DNA of 64,000 nt from JAUIIK01 sp963745675 (GCA_963745675.1 CAVUYM010000012.1:330558-394557); one strand, 5' to 3'; shown: positions 43,444 to 51,986, numbered from the stretch's first letter. Made by a program: numbers and translations. The notes: a model not told the origin generated them from the sequence alone.

Positions 43444-43478
43444 CTCGTCTGGTGGAAAGCGACCCTTGGAGAAATATT

Positions 43479-43802
43479 ATGACTAACACAACACAAAAAG
43501 CGAGGGCAGCACGGGCGGCGCAGGCAGCTCGTGCTGCGCGGCAGAAACGACAATTGACGCTTAAGCGGCTCATGCTCGCGGGAACCGCGGGTAGTGCCGC
43601 GCTCTTTCTAGGAATCATCGTCTCCCAGGCTCCTGCCAGTTCAGCAACGGCTGACTCCGCGACGACCAATCAGATTCAGCAACTGGTTCCATCGAATCAA
43701 ACATTCCCGACGTTGGGCGGACCGACGATTCAGATTCCTCAACAGAGTCTGGTGCCCCGTACGCCGATCAGGAAACCTCGTGTTCGGACCAGATCGTCAT
43801 GA
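43479..43802 (+). CDS. Small exported protein preceding ApbE
   Basis: 107 residues. A strongly basic Ala/Arg-rich N-terminus (TQKARAARAAQAARAARQKR) leads into a helix (LMLAGTAGSAALFLGIIVS). A Ser/Thr/Gln-rich external part follows: ASSATADSATTNQIQQLVPSNQTF, then PTIQIPQQSLVPRTP. Its stop overlaps the ApbE start (ATGA), so the two are translationally coupled. The SSAT/DSATT stretch vaguely recalls the Ser/Thr-rich flavinylation sites that ApbE modifies, but it does not match the full consensus. A substrate role is therefore speculation. Confidence 0.65.
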   Translation: MTNTTQKARAARAAQAARAARQKRQLTLKRLMLAGTAGSAALFLGIIVSQAPASSATADSATTNQIQQLVPSNQTFPTLGGPTIQIPQQSLVPRTPIRKPRVRTRSS

Positions 43803-44740
43803 GCGCTCAGGAGTTTCATCAGCACCAGTTCCGTTCGATGGGCTCGGAGATCGAAGTGCTGTTGGTCGGCGGTACCTGGCCAGAAGCGTGCCGGGCTTTT
43901 TACGAAGCCGAGTTACTGGCCGAAGACTGGATGGAGATTTTCAGCAGATTTCGTGACGACAGCGAGCTCAGCATGCTCAATGCAGCGTCTGGCAGAGCTG
44001 TCTCCGTATCCGAGACACTCTTTGAAGCGGTCGAAACGTCGATACAGGCAGCCCGTATTAGCGGCGGGCTGTTCAACCCGCTCGTGCTGCCAGCGTTGAT
44101 CGCCCACGGTTATGACCGCAGCCTGGAGCAGTTGGCAGATAACGGTAGCGCGACTGCAACTGCGATCAGACCCCCGGCGGTGCAAGAGATCGTGCTTGAT
44201 CGCGAGCGGAGAACGGTTCAGTTGCCGCATGGCAGCGCCATCGATCTGGGCGGCATCGCAAAAGGCCTCTATGCAGATCTGGTGGCCGAGCGGCTGGCGG
44301 ATTGGGATGGTGGTGTCGTATCGGCTGGTGGAGACATGCGCCTCTGGGGCGTTGGTCCCGACGATGGCGACTGGCTGGTCGGGGTCGAGAACCCTTGCCA
44401 GCGCGAGCTTGACGTTGCTATCGCAATCCTCAACAACGGAGCGATGGCCACTTCCGGGACAAACCGGCGCCGCTGGGTTAACCGTGATGCATCGCTCCAC
44501 CATCTTATTGATCCGAGAACAGGCAGTCCGGCTGATTCCCGCTCGGTCACGATGACCGTCTTTGCGCCGACAGCCAGTCTGGCCGAAACTGGAGCGACGG
44601 CGCTGTTGATCGATCCCGGAGCTGCAGAGAGCCAAGCCCTGACTGAGCATCTCTGGGCCTGTCTCGCAGTCGATTCCAATCAGCAGATCACGTTTACAGA
44701 ATTCGATGCGGAGGCTCCCCTCGATGTCCGCTTCATCTAA
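43799..44740 (+). CDS. apbE: FAD:protein FMN transferase
   Basis: 313 residues with the ApbE motifs in order: FSRFRDDSELSMLNAASG, ISGGLFNPLVLPALIAHGYD, AIDLGGIAKGLYADLVAERL, VSAGGDMRLWGVGP, GAMATSGTNRRRW and HHLIDPRTGSPA. The enzyme splits FAD and attaches FMN to a Thr or Ser of a target protein, using Mg2+. Most ApbE proteins are exported lipoproteins. This one begins MSAQEFHQHQFRSMGSEI with no signal sequence, so it probably works in the cytoplasm. It overlaps the small gene before it and the ferric-reductase-like gene after it. Confidence 0.93.
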   Translation: MSAQEFHQHQFRSMGSEIEVLLVGGTWPEACRAFYEAELLAEDWMEIFSRFRDDSELSMLNAASGRAVSVSETLFEAVETSIQAARISGGLFNPLVLPALIAHGYDRSLEQLADNGSATATAIRPPAVQEIVLDRERRTVQLPHGSAIDLGGIAKGLYADLVAERLADWDGGVVSAGGDMRLWGVGPDDGDWLVGVENPCQRELDVAIAILNNGAMATSGTNRRRWVNRDASLHHLIDPRTGSPADSRSVTMTVFAPTASLAETGATALLIDPGAAESQALTEHLWACLAVDSNQQITFTEFDAEAPLDVRFI

Positions 44741-45443
44741 ACGAACTGTGCGCGCAGAACGTGCTCCCGACACCTGGGCAGAAGTCGCCCCAATCGCCCT
44801 GATCGCAGGTGTAGGCTTCATTCTTGGGCTCATACTGATTAGCCTTGTGGCCGGTCAATCGATTAGCCCGCTCGTCTGGTACATTACCCGCTCAGTGGGA
44901 ATGACAACCTATATCCTGCTCTGGCTCTCTGTAGCGACCGGTCTCAGCCTGACGACCAAACTCTTCGGGCCGGTAAGCGACGCCGGCACTGCGCTGCAAC
45001 TACACCGGCTGGCAACCGATCTGGCGCTGGCCGGGGTTGCCATCCATGTGCTGACAGTCGCTATTGATCCGACTGTCCCTATCGGTATGGTGGGATCGTT
45101 GCTCCCGATGGTGTCTAATGTACGGCAGCCATGGGCTGACTTTGGCGTCTTGTCTGCCTGGGGGCTGGTCCTCATCGCATTGAGTTTCCCGGCTCGCCGT
45201 TGGATCGGTAAAGATAGATGGCGCGCGCTTCACTACTTAACGTTTGGATTCTGGTTGCTTGCGCTCGTCCACGGCGTTGGCACCGGAACCGACACCCGCA
45301 CACTCTGGGCTGGCGGGATATACGTGATCAGCGCTGCGAGCATCGTGTTTCTGACGGTTTATCGCGTGCTCCAGGCGCGCGTCGGGACTGGTTCTCGGCG
45401 CGCTGGCACGAAGCGGGTGACGGCACTCGATCCTTCGAGATGA
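44724..45443 (+). CDS. Ferric-reductase-like haem b membrane protein
   Basis: 239 residues from ATG 44724, inside the end of apbE, with GGAGG about 10 bases before it. Six hydrophobic helices. Two His pairs, each 13 residues apart, sit in neighbouring helices: LHRLATDLALAGVAIHVL and LHYLTFGFWLLALVHG. This is the bis-haem b arrangement of the ferric reductase-like transmembrane domain (also MsrQ and NOX cores). There is no flavin or NAD domain in the chain, so electrons must come from or go to a partner, presumably an FMN-carrying protein made by the adjacent ApbE. It has a basic cytosolic tail. Confidence 0.88.
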   Translation: MSASSKRTVRAERAPDTWAEVAPIALIAGVGFILGLILISLVAGQSISPLVWYITRSVGMTTYILLWLSVATGLSLTTKLFGPVSDAGTALQLHRLATDLALAGVAIHVLTVAIDPTVPIGMVGSLLPMVSNVRQPWADFGVLSAWGLVLIALSFPARRWIGKDRWRALHYLTFGFWLLALVHGVGTGTDTRTLWAGGIYVISAASIVFLTVYRVLQARVGTGSRRAGTKRVTALDPSR

Positions 45444-45456
45444 GCGGTGGCCGGTT

Positions 45457-46129
45457 GTGAGAGTGTTGGTGGTGGAAGACGAGCGTGAGTTGGCGAAAAT
45501 TATCGGCAATGTATTGCGCGATGAACGCTTCGACGTCGATCTGGCCTTTGATGGCGCTCGATGGTCTGGAGATGGGGCTGACCGAGAACTACGACGTTAT
45601 CGTTCTCGACCGCCTGATGCCGAAGCTCGACGGGATGAATGTCTGCCGCCAGTTGCGGGCCGAGGGCGTCCAGACGCCAGTATTGATCCTCAGCGCACTC
45701 GGCGATCTGCCTCAGCGCGTCGAAGGGCTTGATGTTGGGGCTGACGACTATCTTGGAAAACCTTTTGCCTTTGAAGAGCTTCTGGCCCGCATTCGGGCGC
45801 TCGCCCGCCGAACCCCTTATGCGATGGTGCCTGATGTGATTGAAGTCGGCACGATCCGGCTCGATCAACAAACGCGGCAAGTCTCGGTATCTGGACAACC
45901 AGTCGATCTGAGTCATCGCGAATACACGCTGTTGGAGCTTCTGATGCGCAACGCCGGGCAGGTGTTGTCACGCGACCAGATCATTGAACGGGTCTGGGGC
46001 TACGATGCCGATCTGGCCGGCAACGCGGTCGATCTCTACGTCCACTACCTGCGCCGAAAACTCGGCCGGCGGGGCGAGCCCGCGCCTATCGAAACTGTTC
46101 GCGGCGCGGGCTACCGGTTGCGGAACTGA
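45457..46129 (+). CDS. OmpR-family response regulator (frameshifted near 45555)
   Basis: GTG 45457 opens MRVLVVEDERELAKIIGNVL then RDERFDVDLAFDG. An indel at about 45555 shifts the reading to the frame 45485-46129, which continues LDGLEMGLTENYDVIVLDRL. The phospho-Asp is in VLDRLMPKLDG, the Ser in LILSALGD and the Lys in DYLGKPF. The winged helix is complete (LSHREYTLLELLMRNAGQVL, NAVDLYVHYLRRKLG, VRGAGYRLR). It sits 13 bases after the ferric-reductase-like gene and 9 before its kinase. It is the best candidate for binding the ATTTGA/TTCAAAT repeats at 43027. Confidence 0.88.
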
Positions 46130-46138
46130 AGCTGCGTG

Positions 46139-47461
46139 ATGTTCAGGCATGTCGGGCGCAGACTCGCCATACTTAACACCGTTATCGTCATTGTCCTGAT
46201 CGCCATCATCGGTGCTCTAACCTATGGTGTGTTGCGACGAAGCCTCCGCCAAGAGGTTGATCGAGCGCTGGAAGAGCGTCTCTCCATTGCGCTCGCCGGT
46301 TCACTGGGTTCGGTTGGTGCCGGACCAACTGCGAGTGTGGCTCCCGATGATGGCGAGGGCCATGAAGAAAATGATGCGGAGGACGCCCATGCCGAAGACC
46401 GCGAGATCGTTTCTTCCGGCGATACCATCCTATTGTTCATCGATCCAAATGGCGACATTGTCGGGAATCCGCGTGGAATAACGCTCTCGGATGTTCCTGT
46501 CTCATCCGGCCTTGACATAGCCCTGCTCGGGAGGGTCGACGTTCGATCGGTGACCCTTTCGGATGGGGAGCATATGCGCGTGATGACTGCGCCCGCCATT
46601 GAGGATGGACAGATCATTGGCGCAATCCAGGCACTGCGGAGCCTTGATGAGCACGAAGATCAACTGCAGATCGTTCGCAACATGACCCTGCTTGGTATCG
46701 CATTGGGGGTCATCATTGCCGGGCCGGCCGGGTACTTCCTCTCTCGCCGGGCGATGGTTCCGATCAATGCAGCGTTTAGCCGCCAGCGGGCATTTGTTGC
46801 AGACGCCTCGCACGAATTGCGGACGCCGTTGACCCTCATTCGAGCCCATGCCGAATACGCCGCCCGACGCCCGAACCGCAAGGTCGCTGAGATTCAACCT
46901 TCGCTCAATAGCATTGTTACTGAAGTCGATCGGGTATCTTCGATGGTCACCGATCTTCTGACACTTGCTCGCCTGGACGCTGGCCGTCTCAGTCTCGACC
47001 TGTCCACACAGGATCTCGTCGCCCTTGTTGGCTCTGCTGTCGAGAGTATGCAGCCGCTAGCGGGGCAATCGGGAGTAACGCTTGAGAGCGAGGGAGACAG
47101 CACAGTGTCGGCAGAGGTTGATCCTGTACGTATCGAGCAGGTCGTCAGAATCTTGCTCGACAATGCGTTGCGTCACACGCCGTCAGGAGGAGAGGTCGTC
47201 GTCAGCGTTGCGATAGAAGATTCGTGGCGGACGATTACGGTGAGCGACACCGGTTCCGGAATCTCGGTCGACCAGCTGCCGCATGTTTTCGAGCGCTTTT
47301 CGCGGCAGGATGCAGGCCGTGATCGCGAGCACGGCGGCGCGGGCCTGGGATTGGCTATTGCAAAAGGACTGGTCGAAGAGCATGGCGGCACGATCTCGAT
47401 CACCAGTGAACCGGATGCCGGCACAACAGTGACCGTTCACCTGCCTGAGCATGCCTCCTGA
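46139..47461 (+). CDS. Membrane sensor histidine kinase of the redox cluster
   Basis: 440 residues. TM1 is LAILNTVIVIVLIAIIGALTYG. The external sensor is about 150 residues with a highly acidic, His-containing patch (DDGEGHEENDAEDAHAEDRE) that could bind a metal cation. TM2 is LLGIALGVIIAGPAGYFL. No clear HAMP follows. HisKA is FVADASHELRTPLTLIRAHAEY. The catalytic domain has LLDNALRHTPSGGE, VSDTGSGISVDQLPHVFERF and GGAGLGLAIAKGLVEEHGG. All motifs look functional. GTG 46136 is a possible alternative start. Given the acidic sensor patch and the neighbours, a metal or redox signal seems plausible (inference). Confidence 0.9.
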   Translation: MFRHVGRRLAILNTVIVIVLIAIIGALTYGVLRRSLRQEVDRALEERLSIALAGSLGSVGAGPTASVAPDDGEGHEENDAEDAHAEDREIVSSGDTILLFIDPNGDIVGNPRGITLSDVPVSSGLDIALLGRVDVRSVTLSDGEHMRVMTAPAIEDGQIIGAIQALRSLDEHEDQLQIVRNMTLLGIALGVIIAGPAGYFLSRRAMVPINAAFSRQRAFVADASHELRTPLTLIRAHAEYAARRPNRKVAEIQPSLNSIVTEVDRVSSMVTDLLTLARLDAGRLSLDLSTQDLVALVGSAVESMQPLAGQSGVTLESEGDSTVSAEVDPVRIEQVVRILLDNALRHTPSGGEVVVSVAIEDSWRTITVSDTGSGISVDQLPHVFERFSRQDAGRDREHGGAGLGLAIAKGLVEEHGGTISITSEPDAGTTVTVHLPEHAS

Positions 47462-47519
47462 CGAGTAGGCTTAGGATTGACGGCGGCGGTTGGTTCTCTG
47501 TAGTGATTTGTGACGGCTA

Positions 47520-47744
47520 ATGTTTGCGTTACTCGGTTTCCTGACCATCTCCTATCTGATTTTGCTCGGTATCGTGATGATGGTGCTGGCATCAATTCAG
47601 GAGGCCAACGAGGTGCGCCCGGAGTTGGAGACCCGCTGGAACATGACCGAGTGGTCGATCGTCAAGCTGGTCAGTGTCGGCGCGCTCCTGACCCTCCCCT
47701 CCCTCCTCATCCTCATCCCCATCGGCCTGCTCTTCATTGTTTGA
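47520..47744 (+). CDS. Small two-helix membrane protein
   Basis: 74 residues: helix MFALLGFLTISYLILLGIVM, a polar loop (ASIQEANEVRPELETRWNM), then a second helix (LVSVGALLTLPSLLILIPIG). The composition is protein-like, but no family is recognised. It starts 58 bases after the kinase stop and might be in the same transcript. No strong ribosome site is visible, so confidence is moderate. Confidence 0.5.
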   Translation: MFALLGFLTISYLILLGIVMMVLASIQEANEVRPELETRWNMTEWSIVKLVSVGALLTLPSLLILIPIGLLFIV

Positions 47745-47819
47745 GAACGCTTCTATCGAAAGTCGACGCGTGCCGAACTCGCGGTTCGCCTCTACGAATC
47801 GTGATTGGCTTCTCCCCTC

Positions 47820-47874
47820 CGTAAGACTTTCGAGAGAATTCCGTTAGGAATCCGAGAGGGTTTCGTTAGATCCG
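47820..47874. promoter_or_regulatory. Five tandem 11-bp units upstream of the Tat lipoprotein
   Basis: Units begin at 47820, 47831, 47842, 47853 and 47864: CGTAAGACTTT, CGAGAGAATTC, CGTTAGGAATC, CGAGAGGGTTT and CGTTAGATCCG. The step is exactly 11 bp throughout, as for cooperative head-to-tail binding by an OmpR-type regulator. Confidence 0.7.
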
Positions 47875-47883
47875 GTTCCTAAC

Positions 47884-47932
47884 CTCAGGTATGCGGGGGC
47901 AGTAGCTCCCGGGAGTGTGGAAATACCTTGAG
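47884..47932 (+). promoter_or_regulatory. Structured leader overlapping the lipoprotein ribosome site
   Basis: CTCAGGTAT pairs with ATACCTTGAG (one bulged base), and inside it GGGGGC pairs with GCTCCC across AGTA. The outer 3' arm reaches the GAGGAGAG ribosome site of ATG 47943. It may tune translation. It is not a riboswitch class I know. Confidence 0.4.
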
Positions 47933-47942
47933 GAGAGAACCG

Positions 47943-49007
47943 ATGTTGACACGCGAACTTTCGAGACGTTCATTGCTTCAATACAGTGGCGTCGCCGGAG
48001 CGGGCATCCTCGGCGCATACCTGCTCGCCGCCTGCGGTGGCGATGATGACGACGATACCGGACAGGCTGCAACCGCAACCGAAGAGCCAATGGCGGATGC
48101 AACGGCCACCCACGAGGCGATGATGGCCGAAACCCCGACCGAAGAAGCCATGATCGACGCGACAGCTACCCATGAAGCCATGATGGCCGAGGGGACGTCG
48201 ACTGAAGAGATGATGGATGAGCCAACGGCCACCGAGGAAATGATGGCCGAAGAGACGCCCACCGAAGAGATGATGGACGAGCCAACAGCCACCGAAGAGA
48301 TGATGACTGACGATATGGTCAAGATGCTCGTCTCCGGCTGGTATCGCGGCGACGCCGTCGAATACTACGACTTCGGCATGAACACCCCGCTTACGACAGG
48401 TGACAGCATCGCTACCGCCCCAATCTGGGTGCTCGTCCACGAAATGATGGCCGGTGAAGATCCGCAATTTGTCGAGGGGCAGCACAACATCGTCGACGTC
48501 ATACCGGGTGACGAGGGTTACAGCGATCTCTGGCAGGTCATGCTGGTCGAGGTTCCGGACGACTACGAAGCCGATTCAATCCGCAATGCAGCCGACATCG
48601 ACGAGATGGCTTACCCGGTGACGGAGACCGAGATGTACGTCAACTGCCCGATCGTTCATGAGGGCACCGAACTCGAAGGCGGCGAGCCGCTGGTCCAGGG
48701 CTGGTATCAGGACGAAGAGGTCTACTATCCCGATTTCGGCCTGAACATCCCCTTCGCCATCCCGATCTGGGCTTTCATCACCGGCATGGACAGTGGCGGC
48801 AACCCGCAGTTCGTCGAGGGCCAGCACAACATCATCGATGCCGTTCCTGGCGATGACGGCTACAGCGCCTTCTGGCGAGTCAACCTCGTCACCGTTCCTG
48901 GCGACTACGAACCGGATAGCATCCGTGACGCAGCCGACGTCAATGGGATGGGTTACGAGGTCACCGAAACCAACCTCGTCGTCAACTGCCCGGTAGTCGC
49001 GATGTAG
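47943..49007 (+). CDS. Tat-exported lipoprotein with Met/acidic repeat linker and two repeated domains
   Basis: 354 residues from ATG 47943 (GAGGAGAG upstream). The twin-arginine motif SRRSLLQYSG, a hydrophobic stretch and the lipobox LLAAC show Tat export and lipid anchoring. Residues about 30-120 are tandem Met/Glu/Asp/Thr units (TEEMMDEPTATEEMM and HEAMMAETPTEEAM forms). Two similar domains follow: SGWYRGDAVEYYDFGMNTP... and QGWYQDEEVYYPDFGLNIP..., each with PQFVEGQHNI(V/I)D, PGD(E/D)GYS and NCP(I/V)V. I recognise the repeat domain as an uncharacterised Chloroflexota-type lipoprotein domain (DUF7482-like). A Met/acid linker might bind copper. That is inference. Confidence 0.8.
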   Translation: MLTRELSRRSLLQYSGVAGAGILGAYLLAACGGDDDDDTGQAATATEEPMADATATHEAMMAETPTEEAMIDATATHEAMMAEGTSTEEMMDEPTATEEMMAEETPTEEMMDEPTATEEMMTDDMVKMLVSGWYRGDAVEYYDFGMNTPLTTGDSIATAPIWVLVHEMMAGEDPQFVEGQHNIVDVIPGDEGYSDLWQVMLVEVPDDYEADSIRNAADIDEMAYPVTETEMYVNCPIVHEGTELEGGEPLVQGWYQDEEVYYPDFGLNIPFAIPIWAFITGMDSGGNPQFVEGQHNIIDAVPGDDGYSAFWRVNLVTVPGDYEPDSIRDAADVNGMGYEVTETNLVVNCPVVAM

Positions 49008-49094
49008 AACGTTCGTCTCATCAACGCCAGTCAGCCGCGTGAGATCGGTTCCCGGAAATACTGCGTACCGAAGTGGGCAGGGTCTGGGAATATC

Positions 49095-49168
49095 GTAGAG
49101 GCGAAGCTTGTCTTCGCCCGGTTCGGGGATCGCATACGTACGCGGGCGAACACAAGGTTCGCCCCTAC
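49095..49168. repeat. Long imperfect palindrome, dispersed-repeat type
   Basis: GTAGAGGCGAAGCTTGTCTT and then CGCCCG pair with CGGGCGAACACAAGGTTCGC and then CCCTAC over about 26 positions. Elements of the form GGGCGAAC...GTTCGCCC are common intergenic repeats in Chloroflexota and other bacteria. It lies about 90 bases after the Tat lipoprotein gene. Confidence 0.55.
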
Positions 49169-49219
49169 AAGAAGGCGATATTGACCCCTCTGGGGCTGCT
49201 GACAATTCTGCAACCGGGG

Positions 49220-50110
49220 CTAATCAGAGATCTCGCTGAGCTCTTCGCGAAGGGCGTCGAGGCTGCGTAGGAGCCGGCGGCGGCGCAGACGCAACGCCGC
49301 TAGCTCTCGGCGCATCTGTTCGGCGTCCTTCTTAATGTCGCGCCGGCGTTTACGGGGGTCAGAACGCATCAGCTTGCCGAGGTCTGAGCGTTTCAGGTTG
49401 CGCAATTGGCGCCGCATCTCTTCGAACTCACTGCGTTTTTGCGCCACCAGCTTGTGACGCTCGTCGATCGAGAGTGATTCGCCCTCGCGTTGCTTGGGAC
49501 GCGACCAGACTTCGAGCAAGCGCTCAATCTGTTCCTGGTCACCAACCTCGTAGGCTTCGTTCGCCAGCCGCATAATCGTCTCCCGGTGGGCGCGGCCCTC
49601 CGGATCCCTAGCGAGGTCAGGGTGGATCAAACGCGCCAGGGCCCGATAACGTTCACGCAACAGGCGGCTACTACGGGCGCGGTGGGCTCCGCTTCGACGG
49701 GAGCTCCGCTTACCATTGGGGTTCGGGCGCTCTTCGCGTTGCGTGCGCCACTCTGCCCAGTAAGCGGCATGCTCGGCTCGCTCGTCTAAATCTTCTTCGT
49801 CCAATTCGTCATCGCTCAGCGGACGCGACGACGACTCCTGTCGAAAGAGACGCTGCTCGAGTCGTTCAACCTCGCCTAGCATCGTACTGACCTGATCGCG
49901 AACTGGCCCAATCTCCAGATCAATTTCGCGCTCGACGACGCGTTGTGCAGCCTCTTCATCCAGCAAAGCGTGCTGGACTTCGGCGATGCGCAACTCCCAG
50001 AATGACAAATCGAGATCGAGCTTTATCCGCCGCTCGGGTATCAGCAAGTACCGGGAGATAGGAGGGGGGCTTACTTGTCGTCCCGGTAACGTGGCTCTCC
50101 GGGTTTCCAT
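49220..50110 (-). CDS. J-domain-containing coiled-coil protein
   Basis: About 296 residues from ATG 50110; the open frame extends to a TTG at 50239, but that part overlaps the promoter of the divergent gene. The N-terminal half is a long coiled coil (WELRIAEVQHALLDEEAAQR..., MLGEVERLEQRLFRQES) followed by an acidic/basic linker. RERYRALARLIHPDLARDPE contains the HPD tripeptide of J domains, with MRLANEAYEVGDQEQIERLLE as the next helix. The C-terminus is another highly charged coiled coil ending in Arg/Leu-rich helices. It probably recruits a DnaK-type chaperone to an unknown partner. Confidence 0.75.
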   Translation of the reverse strand: METRRATLPGRQVSPPPISRYLLIPERRIKLDLDLSFWELRIAEVQHALLDEEAAQRVVEREIDLEIGPVRDQVSTMLGEVERLEQRLFRQESSSRPLSDDELDEEDLDERAEHAAYWAEWRTQREERPNPNGKRSSRRSGAHRARSSRLLRERYRALARLIHPDLARDPEGRAHRETIMRLANEAYEVGDQEQIERLLEVWSRPKQREGESLSIDERHKLVAQKRSEFEEMRRQLRNLKRSDLGKLMRSDPRKRRRDIKKDAEQMRRELAALRLRRRRLLRSLDALREELSEISD

Positions 50111-50297
50111 CAGTCTTAGAGATAAGACGTGTTCCTTCTCGGAATATTCGTCGTATTCATCATTCGCAACGGGAATTGTACCGTCCCGCTTTCCTCGACT
50201 CCAACCGCGCACCCGAGATTGAATGGCTGTATCATGCAAATTCGTGATACGAACTGGTCATCAGGAGAGACCGACGCTTGGCGCAGGGAGGAATTCC

Positions 50298-51986
50298 ATG
50301 GAGCGAATGACGGGTTGGCAGGCGATCGTGCGCGGGCTCGAACAAGAAGATGTTGGGCCAGTCTTTGGTTTGCCGGGGAGTCCTGGACAGTTCTACGACC
50401 AGCTTTACGATTCAGAGAGCTTGCGCACGGTGCTCGTGCGTCACGAAATGTCTGGCGTCTTCATGGCGATGGCCTGGGCGCGGATGACCAACCGGCCGGC
50501 GGTGGCCTTTGGGTCACCTGGGCCGGGCGTCGCCTATCTCGTGCCAGGCGTCCTTGAGGCCTTTTCCGGTTGCATACCGATGATCGTGCTGGGCGTGCGG
50601 GCGTCGAGAGAACTCGAGGGCATGGGCGCATTTCAAGAGACCGACCAGCTTGGCCTGATGAAACCGATCACCAAGTGGGCGGCAACGATCGAACGCACCG
50701 ACCGTGCCCAGTGGTATATACGACGGGCCATCTCGGTGGCGACGAGCGGCCAGCCAGGACCGGTCTATCTCGAATTTCCCGCCGATCTGGGAACTGCCGA
50801 AGCAGACTTTGCCCCTTACCAGCCAGCTCCACGCAACGTCAGGCCAGCGCCAGACCCGGACGCCATTGGCCGGGCTGCCGATATGCTGATGAGCGCTACA
50901 CGGCCACTGATCATTTGTGGCGGCGGCGCCGTCCTCTCTGGTGCTGGTCCGGCGCTGTCTGCACTGATCGACCGCCATGGTATCCCGTTCCAGACGACGC
51001 CTGCTGGTCGCGGCGTTATCGGTGAAAGTCACCCGATGGCCTGCGGCATGGTTGGGTTGTATCGAACGACCTTCCCGCGCGAGCTATACGACGAAGCAGA
51101 TCTACTCCTCACCGTCGGTTCCAGGATGGAGGAGTTCCAGTCAGGGGCATTCAAGTTTTTCCCTGAGGGAGCGGGCTTCATCCAGATCGATATAGAACCG
51201 TTTGAACTGGGCCGTAACTGGTTGCCGGATGTCGCTATACATTCCGATGCCAGCCTTGCACTACAGGCGCTGGACGCGGCTCTCGTCCAGCGCGGCTACG
51301 TGGCCGATGCCGCCAGGGTGGTGAGTGTCCAGGAACGTCGGGCGGCCGCGATTGAGGACGCCATCGCCGATGCGCGCGAGCTGGCGATGCCGCTACGTGG
51401 CCGGAGCATCGTTCGGGCGATCAACGAAGCTTTTGGTTCGAACACCATCCTCGTCAATGAGAATGGCGGTGCGGATCTCTGGTCCTACTTCTGGCCTTAC
51501 TACCAGTCGTTCGATGCCAACTCGGTCGTTCCGCCGGCGGAACAGACGGCAATGGGGCTCGGAGTTTGTGGGGCGATTGCCGCCAAAATGGCACGTCCGG
51601 ATGCCCAGGTCGTCTGTACGACCGGCGACGGCGCCTTCCAGATGGCGATGCACGAGCTGCCGACAGCAGTGCAGGAGCGGGCTCCAGTCACCTGGGTCGT
51701 TCTCAACGATGGCGCCTTTGGCTGGCCACGCTGGGGGCAGACGCACAGTCTCGCTGGCCGCTACATCGCGACCAAATTCGATCCGCCGGTCGATGTCGTC
51801 GCTGTCGCCCGGGCGTCAGGTTGTGAAGGTTGGCGCGTCGAAGAGCCGGGTCAACTCCCGGAATTGCTCAATCGAGCCCGCAAAGCCAATGCCGATGGCA
51901 AGCCGGTGGTCGTTGATGTCCCCGTCGACCAGGAGGACAAGCACACCGAATTTCTTGCCTTCCACAATGTCCGGCACCGTGGATGA
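50298..51986 (+). CDS. Thiamine-pyrophosphate-dependent enzyme (acetolactate-synthase-like)
   Basis: 562 residues; ATG 50298 has GGAGG 8 bases before it, so the longer frame is not used. The layout is three TPP-enzyme domains. The N-terminal Pyr domain has the activating Glu in TVLVRHEMSGVFMAMAWAR. The middle domain has RPLIICGGGAVLSGAG and FIQIDIEP. The C-terminal PP domain has CTTGDGAFQMAMHELPTAVQ then LNDGAFG, the GDG-x-N cofactor motif. The family covers acetolactate synthase, benzoylformate decarboxylase, oxalyl-CoA decarboxylase and sulfoacetaldehyde acetyltransferase. With no ilvN neighbour a catabolic role is likelier. It overlaps the VWA gene by 4 bases. Confidence 0.9.
   Translation: MERMTGWQAIVRGLEQEDVGPVFGLPGSPGQFYDQLYDSESLRTVLVRHEMSGVFMAMAWARMTNRPAVAFGSPGPGVAYLVPGVLEAFSGCIPMIVLGVRASRELEGMGAFQETDQLGLMKPITKWAATIERTDRAQWYIRRAISVATSGQPGPVYLEFPADLGTAEADFAPYQPAPRNVRPAPDPDAIGRAADMLMSATRPLIICGGGAVLSGAGPALSALIDRHGIPFQTTPAGRGVIGESHPMACGMVGLYRTTFPRELYDEADLLLTVGSRMEEFQSGAFKFFPEGAGFIQIDIEPFELGRNWLPDVAIHSDASLALQALDAALVQRGYVADAARVVSVQERRAAAIEDAIADARELAMPLRGRSIVRAINEAFGSNTILVNENGGADLWSYFWPYYQSFDANSVVPPAEQTAMGLGVCGAIAAKMARPDAQVVCTTGDGAFQMAMHELPTAVQERAPVTWVVLNDGAFGWPRWGQTHSLAGRYIATKFDPPVDVVAVARASGCEGWRVEEPGQLPELLNRARKANADGKPVVVDVPVDQEDKHTEFLAFHNVRHRG

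Noticed and set aside
43913..44833. 306-residue open frame on the minus strand
   Set aside because: It is antisense to apbE, whose motifs are unmistakable. Its own translation has no domain character.
48090..48310. DNA tandem repeat
   Set aside because: The repetition follows codons of the Met/Glu/Thr linker of the Tat lipoprotein, so it is explained by the protein.
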